A DNA stretch of 64,000 bases, from the NCBI RefSeq assembly GCF_003574215.1, contig NZ_AP018558.1:1157001-1221000 (forward strand), written 5' to 3'. The DNA is from Hydrogenophilus thermoluteolus. Lineage in GTDB: Bacteria > Pseudomonadota > Gammaproteobacteria > Burkholderiales > Rhodocyclaceae. Below, piece after piece: positions 37,752 through 49,420 of the stretch; the first letter of the stretch is position 1; each line of letters opens with the position of its first letter. The notes under the pieces are model-generated. The model saw only the letters and a list, made by a program, of their open reading frames with translations. It ran no database searches and had not been told where the DNA came from. A program made the translations under genes and the position numbers.

Positions 37752-39113
37752 TCAAGCGGCGACGTTGGGGTTCATGAACGATTCGAAATCGCGCGGTTCC
37801 TCTTTCACCGTCATCCGCTCGAGCGCCCACCCGACGACGTTGTTTTCGATCACCACCGCTTCGGCGTTACCCAGGCGCTGCGGATTTTCATAGTACCACT
37901 TCACGAGCGCCTGTGGGTCGTCGTAGTTTTGCGCCATCTCTTCGATGAGCGCGCGCACCTGATCCGGTTTCGCAACGAGTTCGAACTGTTTGACGATCTC
38001 CGCAATCAGTAGGCCAAGACGCACACGGCGCTGCGCTTCTTCTTCGAACCACTTGGGATCGACGGGGAGGTTATCCACCTTCATCCCGCGCATTTGAAGG
38101 TCGCGCTTCGCGTTTTCGGCCAACGTTTGGGCTTCGCTTGCCACCAAACTTTGCGGGACGGGGAAATCGTGTTTCGCCAACAGGTGGTCGAACACTTGAC
38201 GCTTGACCTCGCTGTCGATACGCGCTTTGACCTCCCGCTCGAGGCTCGCGCGAATCTCGTCGCGCATTTTTGCGACGTCACCGTCTTCGATTCCGAGCGA
38301 TTTCGCGAACTCGGCGTCCACTTCGGGCAACTGCGGCGCTTCGACTTTCTTCACGGTCAGTTCGAATTGCGCCGTCTTGCCAGCCAAGTGTTCGGCGCCA
38401 TAATGTTCTGGGAAGGTGACGTCGAACGTCTTTTTTTCACCCGCTTTGAGACCGACTGGTGCGGTATCGAATTCGGGCAGCAGGCGGCTTTCGCCGATCA
38501 CGTAAACGTAGTCGGTTGCGCTGCCCCCTTCGAAGGGTTCCCCGTCGAGCGTACCGACGAAATCGACGGTGACGCGATCCCCTTTTTCGGCGGGCCGATC
38601 CACTTCGACAAACGTCGCGCGTTGTTTGCGCAGCACCTCGATCGTGCGCTCGACCGCGGCATCATCGACTGTGACCACCGGCTTGACGACTTCGACCTCT
38701 TTGAGATCGACGATCTCGATTTCGGGGTAGATTTCGAACGCGGCTTCGACGACGAATTCCCCTTCCGCAGCGGGTTCATCACCCACTGGATCGATTCGAT
38801 AGCCACCCGCTACCCGGTATTCGCCTTGCTGGATCGCTTCGGTGAGCGCCTTTTCGATCGCTTTGGAGAGCGCCTCCGAACGGGCTTCGCTGCCATACAT
38901 CCGCTCGACGAGTTTGAGTGGCACCTTCCCGGGGCGAAAACCCGGCATTTTCACACTGCGCGCATACTGTTTGATGAGCCGCTGCGTTTCGTTCGCGATC
39001 TGTTCAGCCGGAATGCGAAGCGTCACTTTCCGTTCCAACGGGTTCGCTGCCGCTTCCGCCGCAGGGGCCGCTTCCGTGTTCGGTTCCAAGTTCTGAACGT
39101 TTTGGTCTTCCAT
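37752..39113 (-). CDS. tig: Trigger factor
   Basis: 453 residues. The ribosome-binding loop signature is MPGFRPGKVPLKLVERMYG near 55; the FKBP-like isomerase domain (about 165-250) starts GDRVTVDFVGTLDGEPFEGG; a helical C-terminal chaperone domain follows. It binds nascent chains at the exit tunnel. About 30 Ala/Glu-rich residues precede the conserved core, an unusual N-terminal extension. It is the first gene of tig-clpP-clpX and divergent from nnr across a palindrome. Confidence 0.96.
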   Translation of the reverse strand: MEDQNVQNLEPNTEAAPAAEAAANPLERKVTLRIPAEQIANETQRLIKQYARSVKMPGFRPGKVPLKLVERMYGSEARSEALSKAIEKALTEAIQQGEYRVAGGYRIDPVGDEPAAEGEFVVEAAFEIYPEIEIVDLKEVEVVKPVVTVDDAAVERTIEVLRKQRATFVEVDRPAEKGDRVTVDFVGTLDGEPFEGGSATDYVYVIGESRLLPEFDTAPVGLKAGEKKTFDVTFPEHYGAEHLAGKTAQFELTVKKVEAPQLPEVDAEFAKSLGIEDGDVAKMRDEIRASLEREVKARIDSEVKRQVFDHLLAKHDFPVPQSLVASEAQTLAENAKRDLQMRGMKVDNLPVDPKWFEEEAQRRVRLGLLIAEIVKQFELVAKPDQVRALIEEMAQNYDDPQALVKWYYENPQRLGNAEAVVIENNVVGWALERMTVKEEPRDFESFMNPNVAA

Positions 39114-39123
39114 CCGTTTTTCC

Positions 39124-39151
39124 TTGCTTTGCGGTATGCTAAGCGGATAAT
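39124..39151 (+). promoter_or_regulatory. Promoter of nnr
   Basis: -35 TTGCTT (39124-39129), a 16-base spacer and -10 GATAAT (39146-39151). The -10 lies in the spacer of the inverted repeat at 39135-39160, so a protein bound there would block it. Confidence 0.5.
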
Positions 39152-39160
39152 TTTAGCATA
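39135..39160. repeat. 26-base inverted repeat between tig and nnr
   Basis: TATGCTAA and TTAGCATA are perfect 8-base arms around a 10-base spacer. They lie between the two divergent starts and over the nnr -10 box, as an operator would. The arm TTAGCATA also occurs in the aceE promoter (43421-43428). Confidence 0.6.
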
Positions 39161-39166
39161 AGGAAA

Positions 39167-40786
39167 ATGGCGAAAGTGACGGTGAAACGAGAAGCACGGC
39201 TGTTGCTGACGGTGAACGCGATTCGGGCGCTCGAAGCGCGTTTTCTGCCGCACATTCCATTGATGCAACGGGCTGGCGCGGCGCTCGCGAACCACTTGCG
39301 CCGGTGGGCCGAACAGGGTCATCGCATCGTCTTGCTTTGCGGCCCGGGCAATAATGGCGGTGACGGACTCGTTGCCGCTACGCGCTTGCACGAGCTAGGG
39401 TTTTCCGTGACGGTCGTGGCCCTTGAACCATCCGAACGCATCTCCCCGGAAGCGAGAACTGCCTGGCAGGATTGGCGTGCTTCTGGCGGCGAGACACACA
39501 ACGCGCCGCCACCACTCGTGGCCGATCGCCCACCGGTAATCGTCGATGCGCTCTTTGGTATTGGTCTGACACGACCGATCACGGGCCCATACCGGGAGTG
39601 GATTCATTGGGCATTGAGCCAAACGGCGATTCGGGTTGCGGTCGACGTGCCGAGCGGGCTGGACGCCGACACGGGCATGCGGGTCGGTGATGCCGTTTTT
39701 GAAGCCCACGAGACCGTGACCTTTCTTGCCGACAAACCGGGGCTCCATACCCACGACGGGCCGGACGTCGCCGGAGTGGTTACCGTTTACCCTTTGGGTC
39801 TGAATGACGAGATCGCCGCACAATGCAGCCAACAACAGTATGCCTTGTTTGCGAATGAGGAATCGTGGGACGAAACCGCTTCGTCCGCGCCAGCCAGTGC
39901 AGGAATCCTGCTTGACCGAGCCCTTTTCTCCCCATGGCTGACCCCGCGCAAACGCAATGTCCATAAAGGCTGCTTTGGCCACGCCGTGATCATCGGTGGC
40001 GCATCCGGTATGCACGGTGCGCTCCACCTGGCGGCACGCAGCGCTCTTTACCTGGGTTCGGGTAAAGTCTCCGCGATCACTCTGGCAAAAGAGGCTCCGC
40101 GTTTCGACCCGACCCTACCCGAGGTGATGTGGCCCACGGCACTTCCCCAAACGGTTTCCGCAATCGCGATCGGACCCGGACTGGGGCAGACGAGCGATGC
40201 GGTGCGCTGGCTTGAGGAGGCGCTAGCTGTATCCGTCCCATTGGTAATCGACGCCGACGGGTTGAACCTTCTTGCACAGCACGCGACCCTGCAACGCGCC
40301 GTGACCGAAAGACGCGCTCCCACGGTGCTCACGCCGCATCCCGGCGAAGCGGCACAGCTTTTGCAGACGCCGCCGCGTGAGGTTCAGAAAAACCGAATCG
40401 CCGCCGCGGTGGCGATCGCGCGCCGCTACCGATGTGTCGTGATCCTCAAAGGGTGTGGGAGCGTGATCGCGACCCCGCACGGTCACTGGGCGATCAACCC
40501 CACAGGGCACGGCGGGATGGCAAGCGGCGGGATGGGAGACACCCTCACCGGAATCCTCGTGGCGCTGCTTGCGCAAGGCTGGCCGTGCGTCGCTGCGGCG
40601 GCGTTTGCTGCGTACTTACATGGCAGAGCGGCAGAGGATGCTGCGCAAATGGAGGTCGGCCCCGTTGGTCTTACTGCGAGCGAAACGGCGGCGGCCGCCA
40701 GACGGCTCTTCAACCGCTGGATTGCTGATGGTGCGCCCAGAGCGCAACCAGTTCGGCCACTTTCCGACACCCCATCTTTTCCATGA
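39167..40786 (+). CDS. nnr: Bifunctional NAD(P)HX epimerase and ADP-dependent dehydratase
   Basis: 539 residues. The N-terminal YjeF epimerase domain (about 1-220) has LCGPGNNGGDGLVAAT and AVDVPSGLDADTG. The C-terminal ribokinase-like dehydratase (about 250-515) has VIIGGASGMHGA, AIGPGLGQ, VLTPHPGEAA and GHGGMASGGMGDTLTGIL. Together they repair hydrated NADH and NADPH, damage favoured by heat and acid. The 3' end overlaps the convergent response regulator gene by 77 bases. Confidence 0.96.
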   Translation: MAKVTVKREARLLLTVNAIRALEARFLPHIPLMQRAGAALANHLRRWAEQGHRIVLLCGPGNNGGDGLVAATRLHELGFSVTVVALEPSERISPEARTAWQDWRASGGETHNAPPPLVADRPPVIVDALFGIGLTRPITGPYREWIHWALSQTAIRVAVDVPSGLDADTGMRVGDAVFEAHETVTFLADKPGLHTHDGPDVAGVVTVYPLGLNDEIAAQCSQQQYALFANEESWDETASSAPASAGILLDRALFSPWLTPRKRNVHKGCFGHAVIIGGASGMHGALHLAARSALYLGSGKVSAITLAKEAPRFDPTLPEVMWPTALPQTVSAIAIGPGLGQTSDAVRWLEEALAVSVPLVIDADGLNLLAQHATLQRAVTERRAPTVLTPHPGEAAQLLQTPPREVQKNRIAAAVAIARRYRCVVILKGCGSVIATPHGHWAINPTGHGGMASGGMGDTLTGILVALLAQGWPCVAAAAFAAYLHGRAAEDAAQMEVGPVGLTASETAAAARRLFNRWIADGAPRAQPVRPLSDTPSFP

Positions 40787-41342
40787 CGCGCGCTCGATAG
40801 ACCTCGACCGTTTTGATCGAAATCGCGAGTTCGTCTGCGATCTGTTTGTTGAGATAACCCGAAACGACGCGATCGAACACTTCCCGTTCGCGTGGCGTCA
40901 GTTTGGCAAGCCGCGCGGCGAACGCCTCTTTGGCGGCACGCTCCGAACATTCGGCAGCAAGACGCGCCAACGCCTCCTCGATACGGGCCAGCAGCACCAT
41001 TTCATCGACCGGTTTTTCGAGAAAATCAATCGCACCGGCACGAAGCGCACCGGTAGCCATGGGTACGTCGCCATGACCGGTGAGGAAGATGACGGGGAAC
41101 GGCACGTCGCGCGCCTTGAGCGCATCGAACAGTTGCAGACCGCTCAATCCCGGCATACGGATGTCACTGACCATACAACCGGGTTCGATCACGGAAAGGG
41201 CGTCGAGAAACGATTCGGCGTCCGGGTAGGCGTTCACCGCGTAGCCGGCCCCTTCGATCAGCCAAACCAGCGAATCCCGTAGAGCATCGTCGTCATCGAC
41301 GACATGCACCGTGCGATAGCAGCACTCATCCTTGCGCGTCAT
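40710..41342 (-). CDS. FixJ-type response regulator (REC-LuxR)
   Basis: 210 residues. The receiver domain has VVDDDDAL, the phospho-acceptor D60 in MVSDIRMPG, FLTGHGD and EKPVD. The LuxR-type helix-turn-helix follows (LTPREREVFDRVVSGYLNKQIADELAISIKTVEVYRAR). It is a transcription factor activated by the upstream sensor kinase, overlapping it by 17 bases. Related FixJ and TodT-like regulators control respiration, nitrogen or aromatic catabolism; the target is unknown. The 3' end is shared with nnr on the other strand. Confidence 0.93.
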   Translation of the reverse strand: MTRKDECCYRTVHVVDDDDALRDSLVWLIEGAGYAVNAYPDAESFLDALSVIEPGCMVSDIRMPGLSGLQLFDALKARDVPFPVIFLTGHGDVPMATGALRAGAIDFLEKPVDEMVLLARIEEALARLAAECSERAAKEAFAARLAKLTPREREVFDRVVSGYLNKQIADELAISIKTVEVYRARVMEKMGCRKVAELVALWAHHQQSSG

Positions 41343-43284
41343 GGCTCGCTCCTCCTTGCGCACGCGGCAACCATACCTCGGCAACCGTACCACCGCCCGG
41401 TCTGGCCAACAGTGCCAAGCGTCCTTTATGGGCTTCCAAGATGGCGCGGCAAATGCGCAACCCCAACCCCAAACCGTCCGGTTTGGTCGTAAAAAACGGC
41501 GTATCCAGGCGGCTTCGAACCTCTTCGCTGATGCCAACCCCACGGTCGGCAATGCGATAACAGACCTCCTCATCCGTTTCTGAAACCATCAAGGTCAATT
41601 CCCGTTGTTTCGGCGGAACGGATTGCATCGCGTCGAACGCGTTGCGAATGAGATTGACCAGCACCTGCTCGAGCAAAATTTTGTCCGCGGAAATCATCAC
41701 CCTATTCTGAGGCAATTGCGTCCGCACGGTAATCCCACGCCGTTGCGCGTCGACACGCAGCAGTTCGATCGCTTCACGCGCGATCGTCACCGCGTCGACC
41801 CACTGTTGTTGTGGTGCCGATTGCCGGGCAAAAGCCCGAATGCGGCGGACGATGGTACCTGCTCGTTCCGCCTGTTCCGCCGCTTTTTGCAACACCTCAC
41901 CCACCACCTCCGAATCGAGGCGGCCTTGCCGCCACCGTAACAGCGCACCACGACAGTAGTTGGCGATCGCTGCGATCGGCTGGTTCAACTCGTGCGCCAG
42001 CATCGAGGCCATCTCACCGAGCGTGATGAGACGCGCCGTCTGGTGGAGTTGCGCCATTTGCTGCAACTCCGCTTCGATCGCTTCACGCTGTGCCGTTATG
42101 TCGGTAGCGACGACCATCCGCACCACGCGACCATCGACCCATGCCGTCAATTGTTCGCGCAGATGGTACCAACGTCCGCTCGTGGGGTGCTGCCAGTCTC
42201 CTTGCCAAACACCTTCTGGAACATGCTCCGCAGTATTCATCGGTTTCGGCGGATCGCTCTCCGGAGGCGGGATGGCGGGTGCCCCCAGATCTCGCGCGCG
42301 TTTCCCTAACGCATCGAAACCGAAGACCCGTTTGAACGCACGGTTGACAAAGAGGAGCTCATCGGTGTGCCAATCGGCAGCGAAAACCAGTGCGTCGACA
42401 CCATCGAGCACCGTTTCGAACCGCTGTTGGGCCGCTTCCAGTGCCAAACGGGTTCGCTTCTGTTCGGTGATGTCGAGAATTGCCGCCATCCATCCGCTCT
42501 GTTTGCCACTCTCGTCGATCAGCGGGGAAACGTAAAAGCGGGCGATACGCCGCTCACCGTTTTTGTGTTTGATGCGCATCTCGTACCCTTCGGGTGGCGT
42601 TTGCCCCGCCAACACCATCTGCAGGGTACGTTGGCACAAATCCCAATCCTCTTCAGGCCAGTAGGGAAACGGTGGCATTTTGCCTTCGAGCTCATCGCGG
42701 TCGAAGCCCACCATGCGACAAAAGGCTGGGTTGGCAAACGTGATGCGCCCTTCGAGGTCGGTCGCGCGCAGTCCAAGGCTCACCGACGATTCCATGGCTC
42801 GGCGAAACGCCATTTCGGAGCGCAACGCAGCTTCTACCTCTTTTTGTTGGGTGACATCGTGGGCAGCGGCAAACCAAACCCCATCGTCTGGCGCCGGGTT
42901 GATGTGCCAAGAGAGCCAGCGATGCGCGCCGTTGAGGGTCTTCATGCGAACCGTGAAGGAAGCCGGTTCGCCTTGCCGCAGAAAAGCCATTGCTTCGTCG
43001 ACGTGCGGCCAATCGTCACGCACCGTGAGATCGAAGAGCGATTTCCCCAGCAGCAACCGCTCGGTATAACCCAACACCCGGGTAAATGCAGCGTTACATT
43101 GCTGGAACTCCCCTTTAGGGGTCAAGAGCGCCAACAAATCCAAAGAAAAGTGGAAGAGCCGATCGCGCTCCCGAAGCAGCCGTTGCAGCCGAAGGTGTTG
43201 CCGGCGCTGGAGCCAACTCAACCAAACCACGGCCGCCGTCAACAGCGCAATCGCGACCATCGCGAAGGTATCGGGCTGATTCAT
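41326..43284 (-). CDS. Hybrid-free sensor histidine kinase with three PAS domains
   Basis: 652 residues. One transmembrane helix lies at about 8-24, with almost no periplasmic part, followed by three PAS units (about 38-150, 155-280 and 285-400; LGLRATDLEGRITFANPAFCRMVGF marks the second), HisKA with the phospho-His in MLAHELNQPIAAI near 430, and a HATPase with NLIRNAFDAM and GLGLRI. It senses a cytoplasmic or membrane signal through PAS. No heme-binding motif can be stated. The ATG at 43284 is preferred to the one at 43290 because AAGGA lies six bases before it. It is divergent from aceE. Confidence 0.92.
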   Translation of the reverse strand: MNQPDTFAMVAIALLTAAVVWLSWLQRRQHLRLQRLLRERDRLFHFSLDLLALLTPKGEFQQCNAAFTRVLGYTERLLLGKSLFDLTVRDDWPHVDEAMAFLRQGEPASFTVRMKTLNGAHRWLSWHINPAPDDGVWFAAAHDVTQQKEVEAALRSEMAFRRAMESSVSLGLRATDLEGRITFANPAFCRMVGFDRDELEGKMPPFPYWPEEDWDLCQRTLQMVLAGQTPPEGYEMRIKHKNGERRIARFYVSPLIDESGKQSGWMAAILDITEQKRTRLALEAAQQRFETVLDGVDALVFAADWHTDELLFVNRAFKRVFGFDALGKRARDLGAPAIPPPESDPPKPMNTAEHVPEGVWQGDWQHPTSGRWYHLREQLTAWVDGRVVRMVVATDITAQREAIEAELQQMAQLHQTARLITLGEMASMLAHELNQPIAAIANYCRGALLRWRQGRLDSEVVGEVLQKAAEQAERAGTIVRRIRAFARQSAPQQQWVDAVTIAREAIELLRVDAQRRGITVRTQLPQNRVMISADKILLEQVLVNLIRNAFDAMQSVPPKQRELTLMVSETDEEVCYRIADRGVGISEEVRSRLDTPFFTTKPDGLGLGLRICRAILEAHKGRLALLARPGGGTVAEVWLPRAQGGASHDAQG

Positions 43285-43398
43285 GCCCATTCCTTGTTAC
43301 GTCTCATTGCATCATCGAATGGTTTTTGCTTTCGGGTGCCGCGAATCCTATCATGGGGGGCATGGAAACTGCGGCAACGCGATTGCTGCACTGCAGTA

Positions 43399-43427
43399 TT
43401 GCATATCGTGGAATTTTGTTTTAGCAT
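43399..43427 (+). promoter_or_regulatory. Promoter of the pyruvate dehydrogenase operon
   Basis: -35 TTGCAT (43399-43404), a 17-base spacer and -10 TAGCAT (43422-43427), 38 bases before the aceE ATG. The rest of the 180-base gap to the sensor kinase start holds no gene. CTGCACTGCAG lies just upstream, at 43388-43396. Confidence 0.55.
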
Positions 43428-43464
43428 ACGGAATGACCACCAGTAAGACCTAGGAGGGACCACC

Positions 43465-46161
<2,697 letters not shown>

Positions 46162-46173
46162 GGAGGAGCGGCG

Positions 46174-47958
46174 ATGAGCAAATTGGTAACCGTTACCGTC
46201 CCCGATATTGGCGACTTTCACGACGTTCCCGTCATCGAGGTTTTGGTCACGCCCGGACAACGCGTCGCTGTGGATGACCCCCTCTGTACGCTGGAATCCG
46301 AAAAAGCGACGATGGACGTCCCGTCCACCGTTGCCGGTATCGTCAAAGAAGTGAAGGTGCAGGTCGGCGACAAAGTCAATGAAGGCACGCCATTGGTCGT
46401 GATCGAAACCGAGGCCTCTGGGGAGGCCGAATCCGCGACGTCGGCCACAGCGACAGCAGCGCAAGCCAGCGACGCGGCACCAAGCAGCGCAACCGAACCC
46501 AGCGCAGTCTCTGCACCCGCCGCATCTGCCCCAGCGTCGGCCGAATCGCCTGCAGCCGCAGGCGCAACCGTACCCCCCTCGACCCAACCGCAAGAAGTCG
46601 CGCTCGTGATTCCCGATATCGGGGACTTCCACGACGTACCGGTGATCGAAGTGATGATTGCCCCGGGGCAAAGGGTCGCGGTCGATGATCCGATCTGTAC
46701 GTTGGAATCCGAAAAGGCCACGATGGATGTCCCAGCTACGGTCGCGGGGGTCGTGAAAGCAGTGCGCGTCAAAGTGGGCGACAAGGTCAACGAAGGGGAC
46801 GTGGTTGCGATCGTCGTCCCGGACGAAAGCCACGTTGCGCCCCCAGAGGCTTCCCCAAGTACCTCCGCACAACCCAAAACAGAATCTTCGCCAACGCCAG
46901 CCACGTCAGCTACGCCAGCGCCCACGCCCGCGCAAACGGTGTCGGCTTCGTCTTCAGTGGGCACAGCCGCCGCACCCGCGTCGCGAGCGCCGGCCGCGCC
47001 GTCACTGGCCGAGCCGTTACCCGGCGTTTCGTTGGGTGCGAAGGTCCATGCGAGTCCCGCCGTTCGCGCTTATGCCCGGGAGCTGGGCGTAGACCTGCGC
47101 TTTGTCACCCCAACCGGTCCGAACGGCCGGATCCGCAAAGAGGATGTCCGCAATTTCGTCAAAGCGGCGATGACGAGCGGCGTGGTCCCAGGCAAAACCC
47201 CCGCGGTAACCAGTGGCGGTTTTGCGCTCGACTTGCCGCCGTGGCCGAAGGTCGACTTCGCCAAATTCGGTCCGATCGAAATCAAAGAACTGCCGCGAAT
47301 CCGCAAGATCTCCGCAGCGAATTTGGCGCGCAACTGGGTTGCGATTCCCGCGGTCACCTACCATGACGAAGCGGATATCACCGAACTCGAGGCGTTCCGC
47401 AAACAACTGAACCGCGAATACGAACGCGAAGGCGTGAAGTTCACGCTCCTTGCGTTCCTCATCAAGGCCTGCGTTGCGGCGTTGAAGCGGTTCCCGGAGA
47501 TGAACGCGAGCCTCGATGGGCACAACATCGTGCTCAAGCACTATTGGAATATCGGCTTTGCGGCGGATACTCCGCACGGGCTTGTCGTGCCGGTGCTCAA
47601 GAACGCCGACCAAAAGAGCTTGGTCGAGATCGCACGCGAAACCGCGGAGTTGGCTGCGAAAGCGCGCGCCGGCAAGCTCGCGCCCGCTGAGATGCAAGGG
47701 GCAACCTTTACCGTCTCGAGCCTGGGCGGCATCGGTGGAACGGGGTTCTCCCCGATCGTCAATGCCCCAGAAGTGGCGATCCTGGGCGTCAATAAAGCGG
47801 TGATGAAACCAGTCTGGAACGGCGAAACGTTCGTTCCTCGCCTGATCGTGCCGCTTTCGCTTACCGCGGATCACCGGGTGATCGACGGCGCGTACGCCAC
47901 CCGCTTCACGACATTGCTCACGCAACTCCTTGCCGATTTCCGGCGGGTGCTCCTCTAA
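46174..47958 (+). CDS. aceF: Dihydrolipoamide acetyltransferase E2 with two lipoyl domains
   Basis: 594 residues. There are two nearly identical lipoyl domains with lipoyl Lys at K44 and K181 (both [12 protein letters not shown]), separated by Ala/Pro/Ser/Thr-rich flexible linkers. The peripheral subunit-binding domain is at about 290-330 ([28 protein letters not shown]). The catalytic domain to 594 has the active-site [11 protein letters not shown] near 562-572. It is the core of the pyruvate dehydrogenase complex. It starts 12 bases after aceE and is followed by lpdA after 18. Confidence 0.97.
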   Translation: MSKLVTVTVPDIGDFHDVPVIEVLVTPGQRVAVDDPLCTLESEKATMDVPSTVAGIVKEVKVQVGDKVNEGTPLVVIETEASGEAESATSATATAAQASDAAPSSATEPSAVSAPAASAPASAESPAAAGATVPPSTQPQEVALVIPDIGDFHDVPVIEVMIAPGQRVAVDDPICTLESEKATMDVPATVAGVVKAVRVKVGDKVNEGDVVAIVVPDESHVAPPEASPSTSAQPKTESSPTPATSATPAPTPAQTVSASSSVGTAAAPASRAPAAPSLAEPLPGVSLGAKVHASPAVRAYARELGVDLRFVTPTGPNGRIRKEDVRNFVKAAMTSGVVPGKTPAVTSGGFALDLPPWPKVDFAKFGPIEIKELPRIRKISAANLARNWVAIPAVTYHDEADITELEAFRKQLNREYEREGVKFTLLAFLIKACVAALKRFPEMNASLDGHNIVLKHYWNIGFAADTPHGLVVPVLKNADQKSLVEIARETAELAAKARAGKLAPAEMQGATFTVSSLGGIGGTGFSPIVNAPEVAILGVNKAVMKPVWNGETFVPRLIVPLSLTADHRVIDGAYATRFTTLLTQLLADFRRVLL

Positions 47959-47976
47959 CCGAGACGGGAGAAGACG

Positions 47977-49413
47977 ATGAGCATGAAAACCCAATTGCTG
48001 GTGCTTGGTGGCGGTCCAGGCGGTTACTCTGCCGCATTTCGCGCAGCGGATCTTGGTCTTGAGGTAACGATCGTCGAACGTTACCCCGTCCTTGGGGGCG
48101 TTTGCCTCAATGTGGGCTGTATCCCATCGAAAGCACTGCTGCACGTCGCTGCGGTGATCGACGAAGCGCGTCATCTCGACCGAGCCGGCATCACCTTCGG
48201 CGCGCCGCAAATCGATCTCGACCGCCTGCGTAACTACAAAGCCCAAGTGGTGCGAAAACTCAACCAAGGCCTGGCGGGAATGGCCAAAGCGCGCAAGGTC
48301 AATCACATCCAGGGCATCGGGAAACTCACGGGGCCCAGCACGTTGGCGATCGAACGGACCGAGGGTCCGAACGGCCGACCGACGGGTGAAACGCTCACGC
48401 TCACCTTCGAGCAAGCGATTCTCGCTGCCGGGTCGGAGCCGATTCGTCTCCCCTTCCAACCCCAAGACCCCCGTGTGGTGGATTCCACCGGTGCGCTTGC
48501 GCTTCCCTTCTTACCCAAGCGGATGCTGGTCGTTGGTGGCGGCATCATCGGGCTGGAGATGGGCACCGTCTACGCCACCCTCGGTGCACAGGTCGATGTC
48601 GTCGAAGCGAGCCCCGATCTCATCCCGGGGGCCGATCGTGATCTGGTGCGGGTGTGGGAAAAGGTCAACGGCAAGCGCTTTGCTGGACTCTACCGCAACA
48701 CCCGCACAACGGCGCTCGAAGCCAAAGACGACGGCATCTGGGCCAGTTTCGAAGGCGCGAACGCACCCGAAGGAGCCCAACGCTACGATCTGGTGTTGGT
48801 TGCGGTCGGTCGGCGGCCGAATGGGCGAGCGATCGGCGCGGAAGCGGCCGGTATCACCATCGACGAACGGGGATTCATCCCGGTAGATGCCCAGCGCCGT
48901 ACCAACGTGCCGCACATCTTCGCGATCGGGGATTTGGCAGAAGCGCCGATGCTCGCGCACAAAGCCGTGCATGAAGGGCACGTTGCGGCCGAGGCTGCGG
49001 CCGGACACAAGCGGGCGTTCGACGTATTGCAGATCCCGTCGGTCGCCTACACCGACCCAGAGATCGCCTGGGCCGGTTTGACCGAAACCGAGGCGAAAGC
49101 GCAGGGGCGCGCAGTCGAAGTGGCCACTTTCCCGTGGGCCGCATCGGGGCGGGCGATCGCCAACGGCCGCGACGAAGGGTTCACCAAGCTCATTTTCGAT
49201 GCCGAAACGAAGCGGATCGTCGGCGGTGCCGTCGTTGGGGTGAATGCTGGGGAATTGATCAGCGAAATCTGTTTGGCGATCGAAATGGGCGCAGAGGTCG
49301 CCGATATCGCGCACACGATCCATCCCCACCCCACCCTCTGTGAGTCGGTGGGGATGGCGGCAGAGGTAGCCGAAGGGAGTTGTACCGACCTACCGCCCAA
49401 ACGCAAACGCTAA
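47977..49413 (+). CDS. lpdA: Dihydrolipoamide dehydrogenase E3
   Basis: 478 residues. FAD binding is by VLGGGPGGYSAAFRA, the redox disulfide is C43/C48 in GGVCLNVGCIPSK, NAD binding is by VVGGGIIGLEMGTVYA, and the C-terminal interface His lies in HPHPTLCESV. There is no N-terminal lipoyl domain, unlike the E3 of some betaproteobacterial PDH operons. It reoxidises dihydrolipoamide and passes electrons to NAD. It converges on rnm with seven bases between. Confidence 0.97.
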   Translation: MSMKTQLLVLGGGPGGYSAAFRAADLGLEVTIVERYPVLGGVCLNVGCIPSKALLHVAAVIDEARHLDRAGITFGAPQIDLDRLRNYKAQVVRKLNQGLAGMAKARKVNHIQGIGKLTGPSTLAIERTEGPNGRPTGETLTLTFEQAILAAGSEPIRLPFQPQDPRVVDSTGALALPFLPKRMLVVGGGIIGLEMGTVYATLGAQVDVVEASPDLIPGADRDLVRVWEKVNGKRFAGLYRNTRTTALEAKDDGIWASFEGANAPEGAQRYDLVLVAVGRRPNGRAIGAEAAGITIDERGFIPVDAQRRTNVPHIFAIGDLAEAPMLAHKAVHEGHVAAEAAAGHKRAFDVLQIPSVAYTDPEIAWAGLTETEAKAQGRAVEVATFPWAASGRAIANGRDEGFTKLIFDAETKRIVGGAVVGVNAGELISEICLAIEMGAEVADIAHTIHPHPTLCESVGMAAEVAEGSCTDLPPKRKR

Positions 49414-49420
49414 CGAGCCG

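Noticed and set aside
36012..38012. Open frame of 666 codons opposite clpX, clpP and tig
   Set aside because: Crosses three certain genes on the other strand, including their boundaries.
47017..48465. Open frame of 482 codons opposite aceF and lpdA
   Set aside because: Shadow of conserved genes with no recognisable motif.
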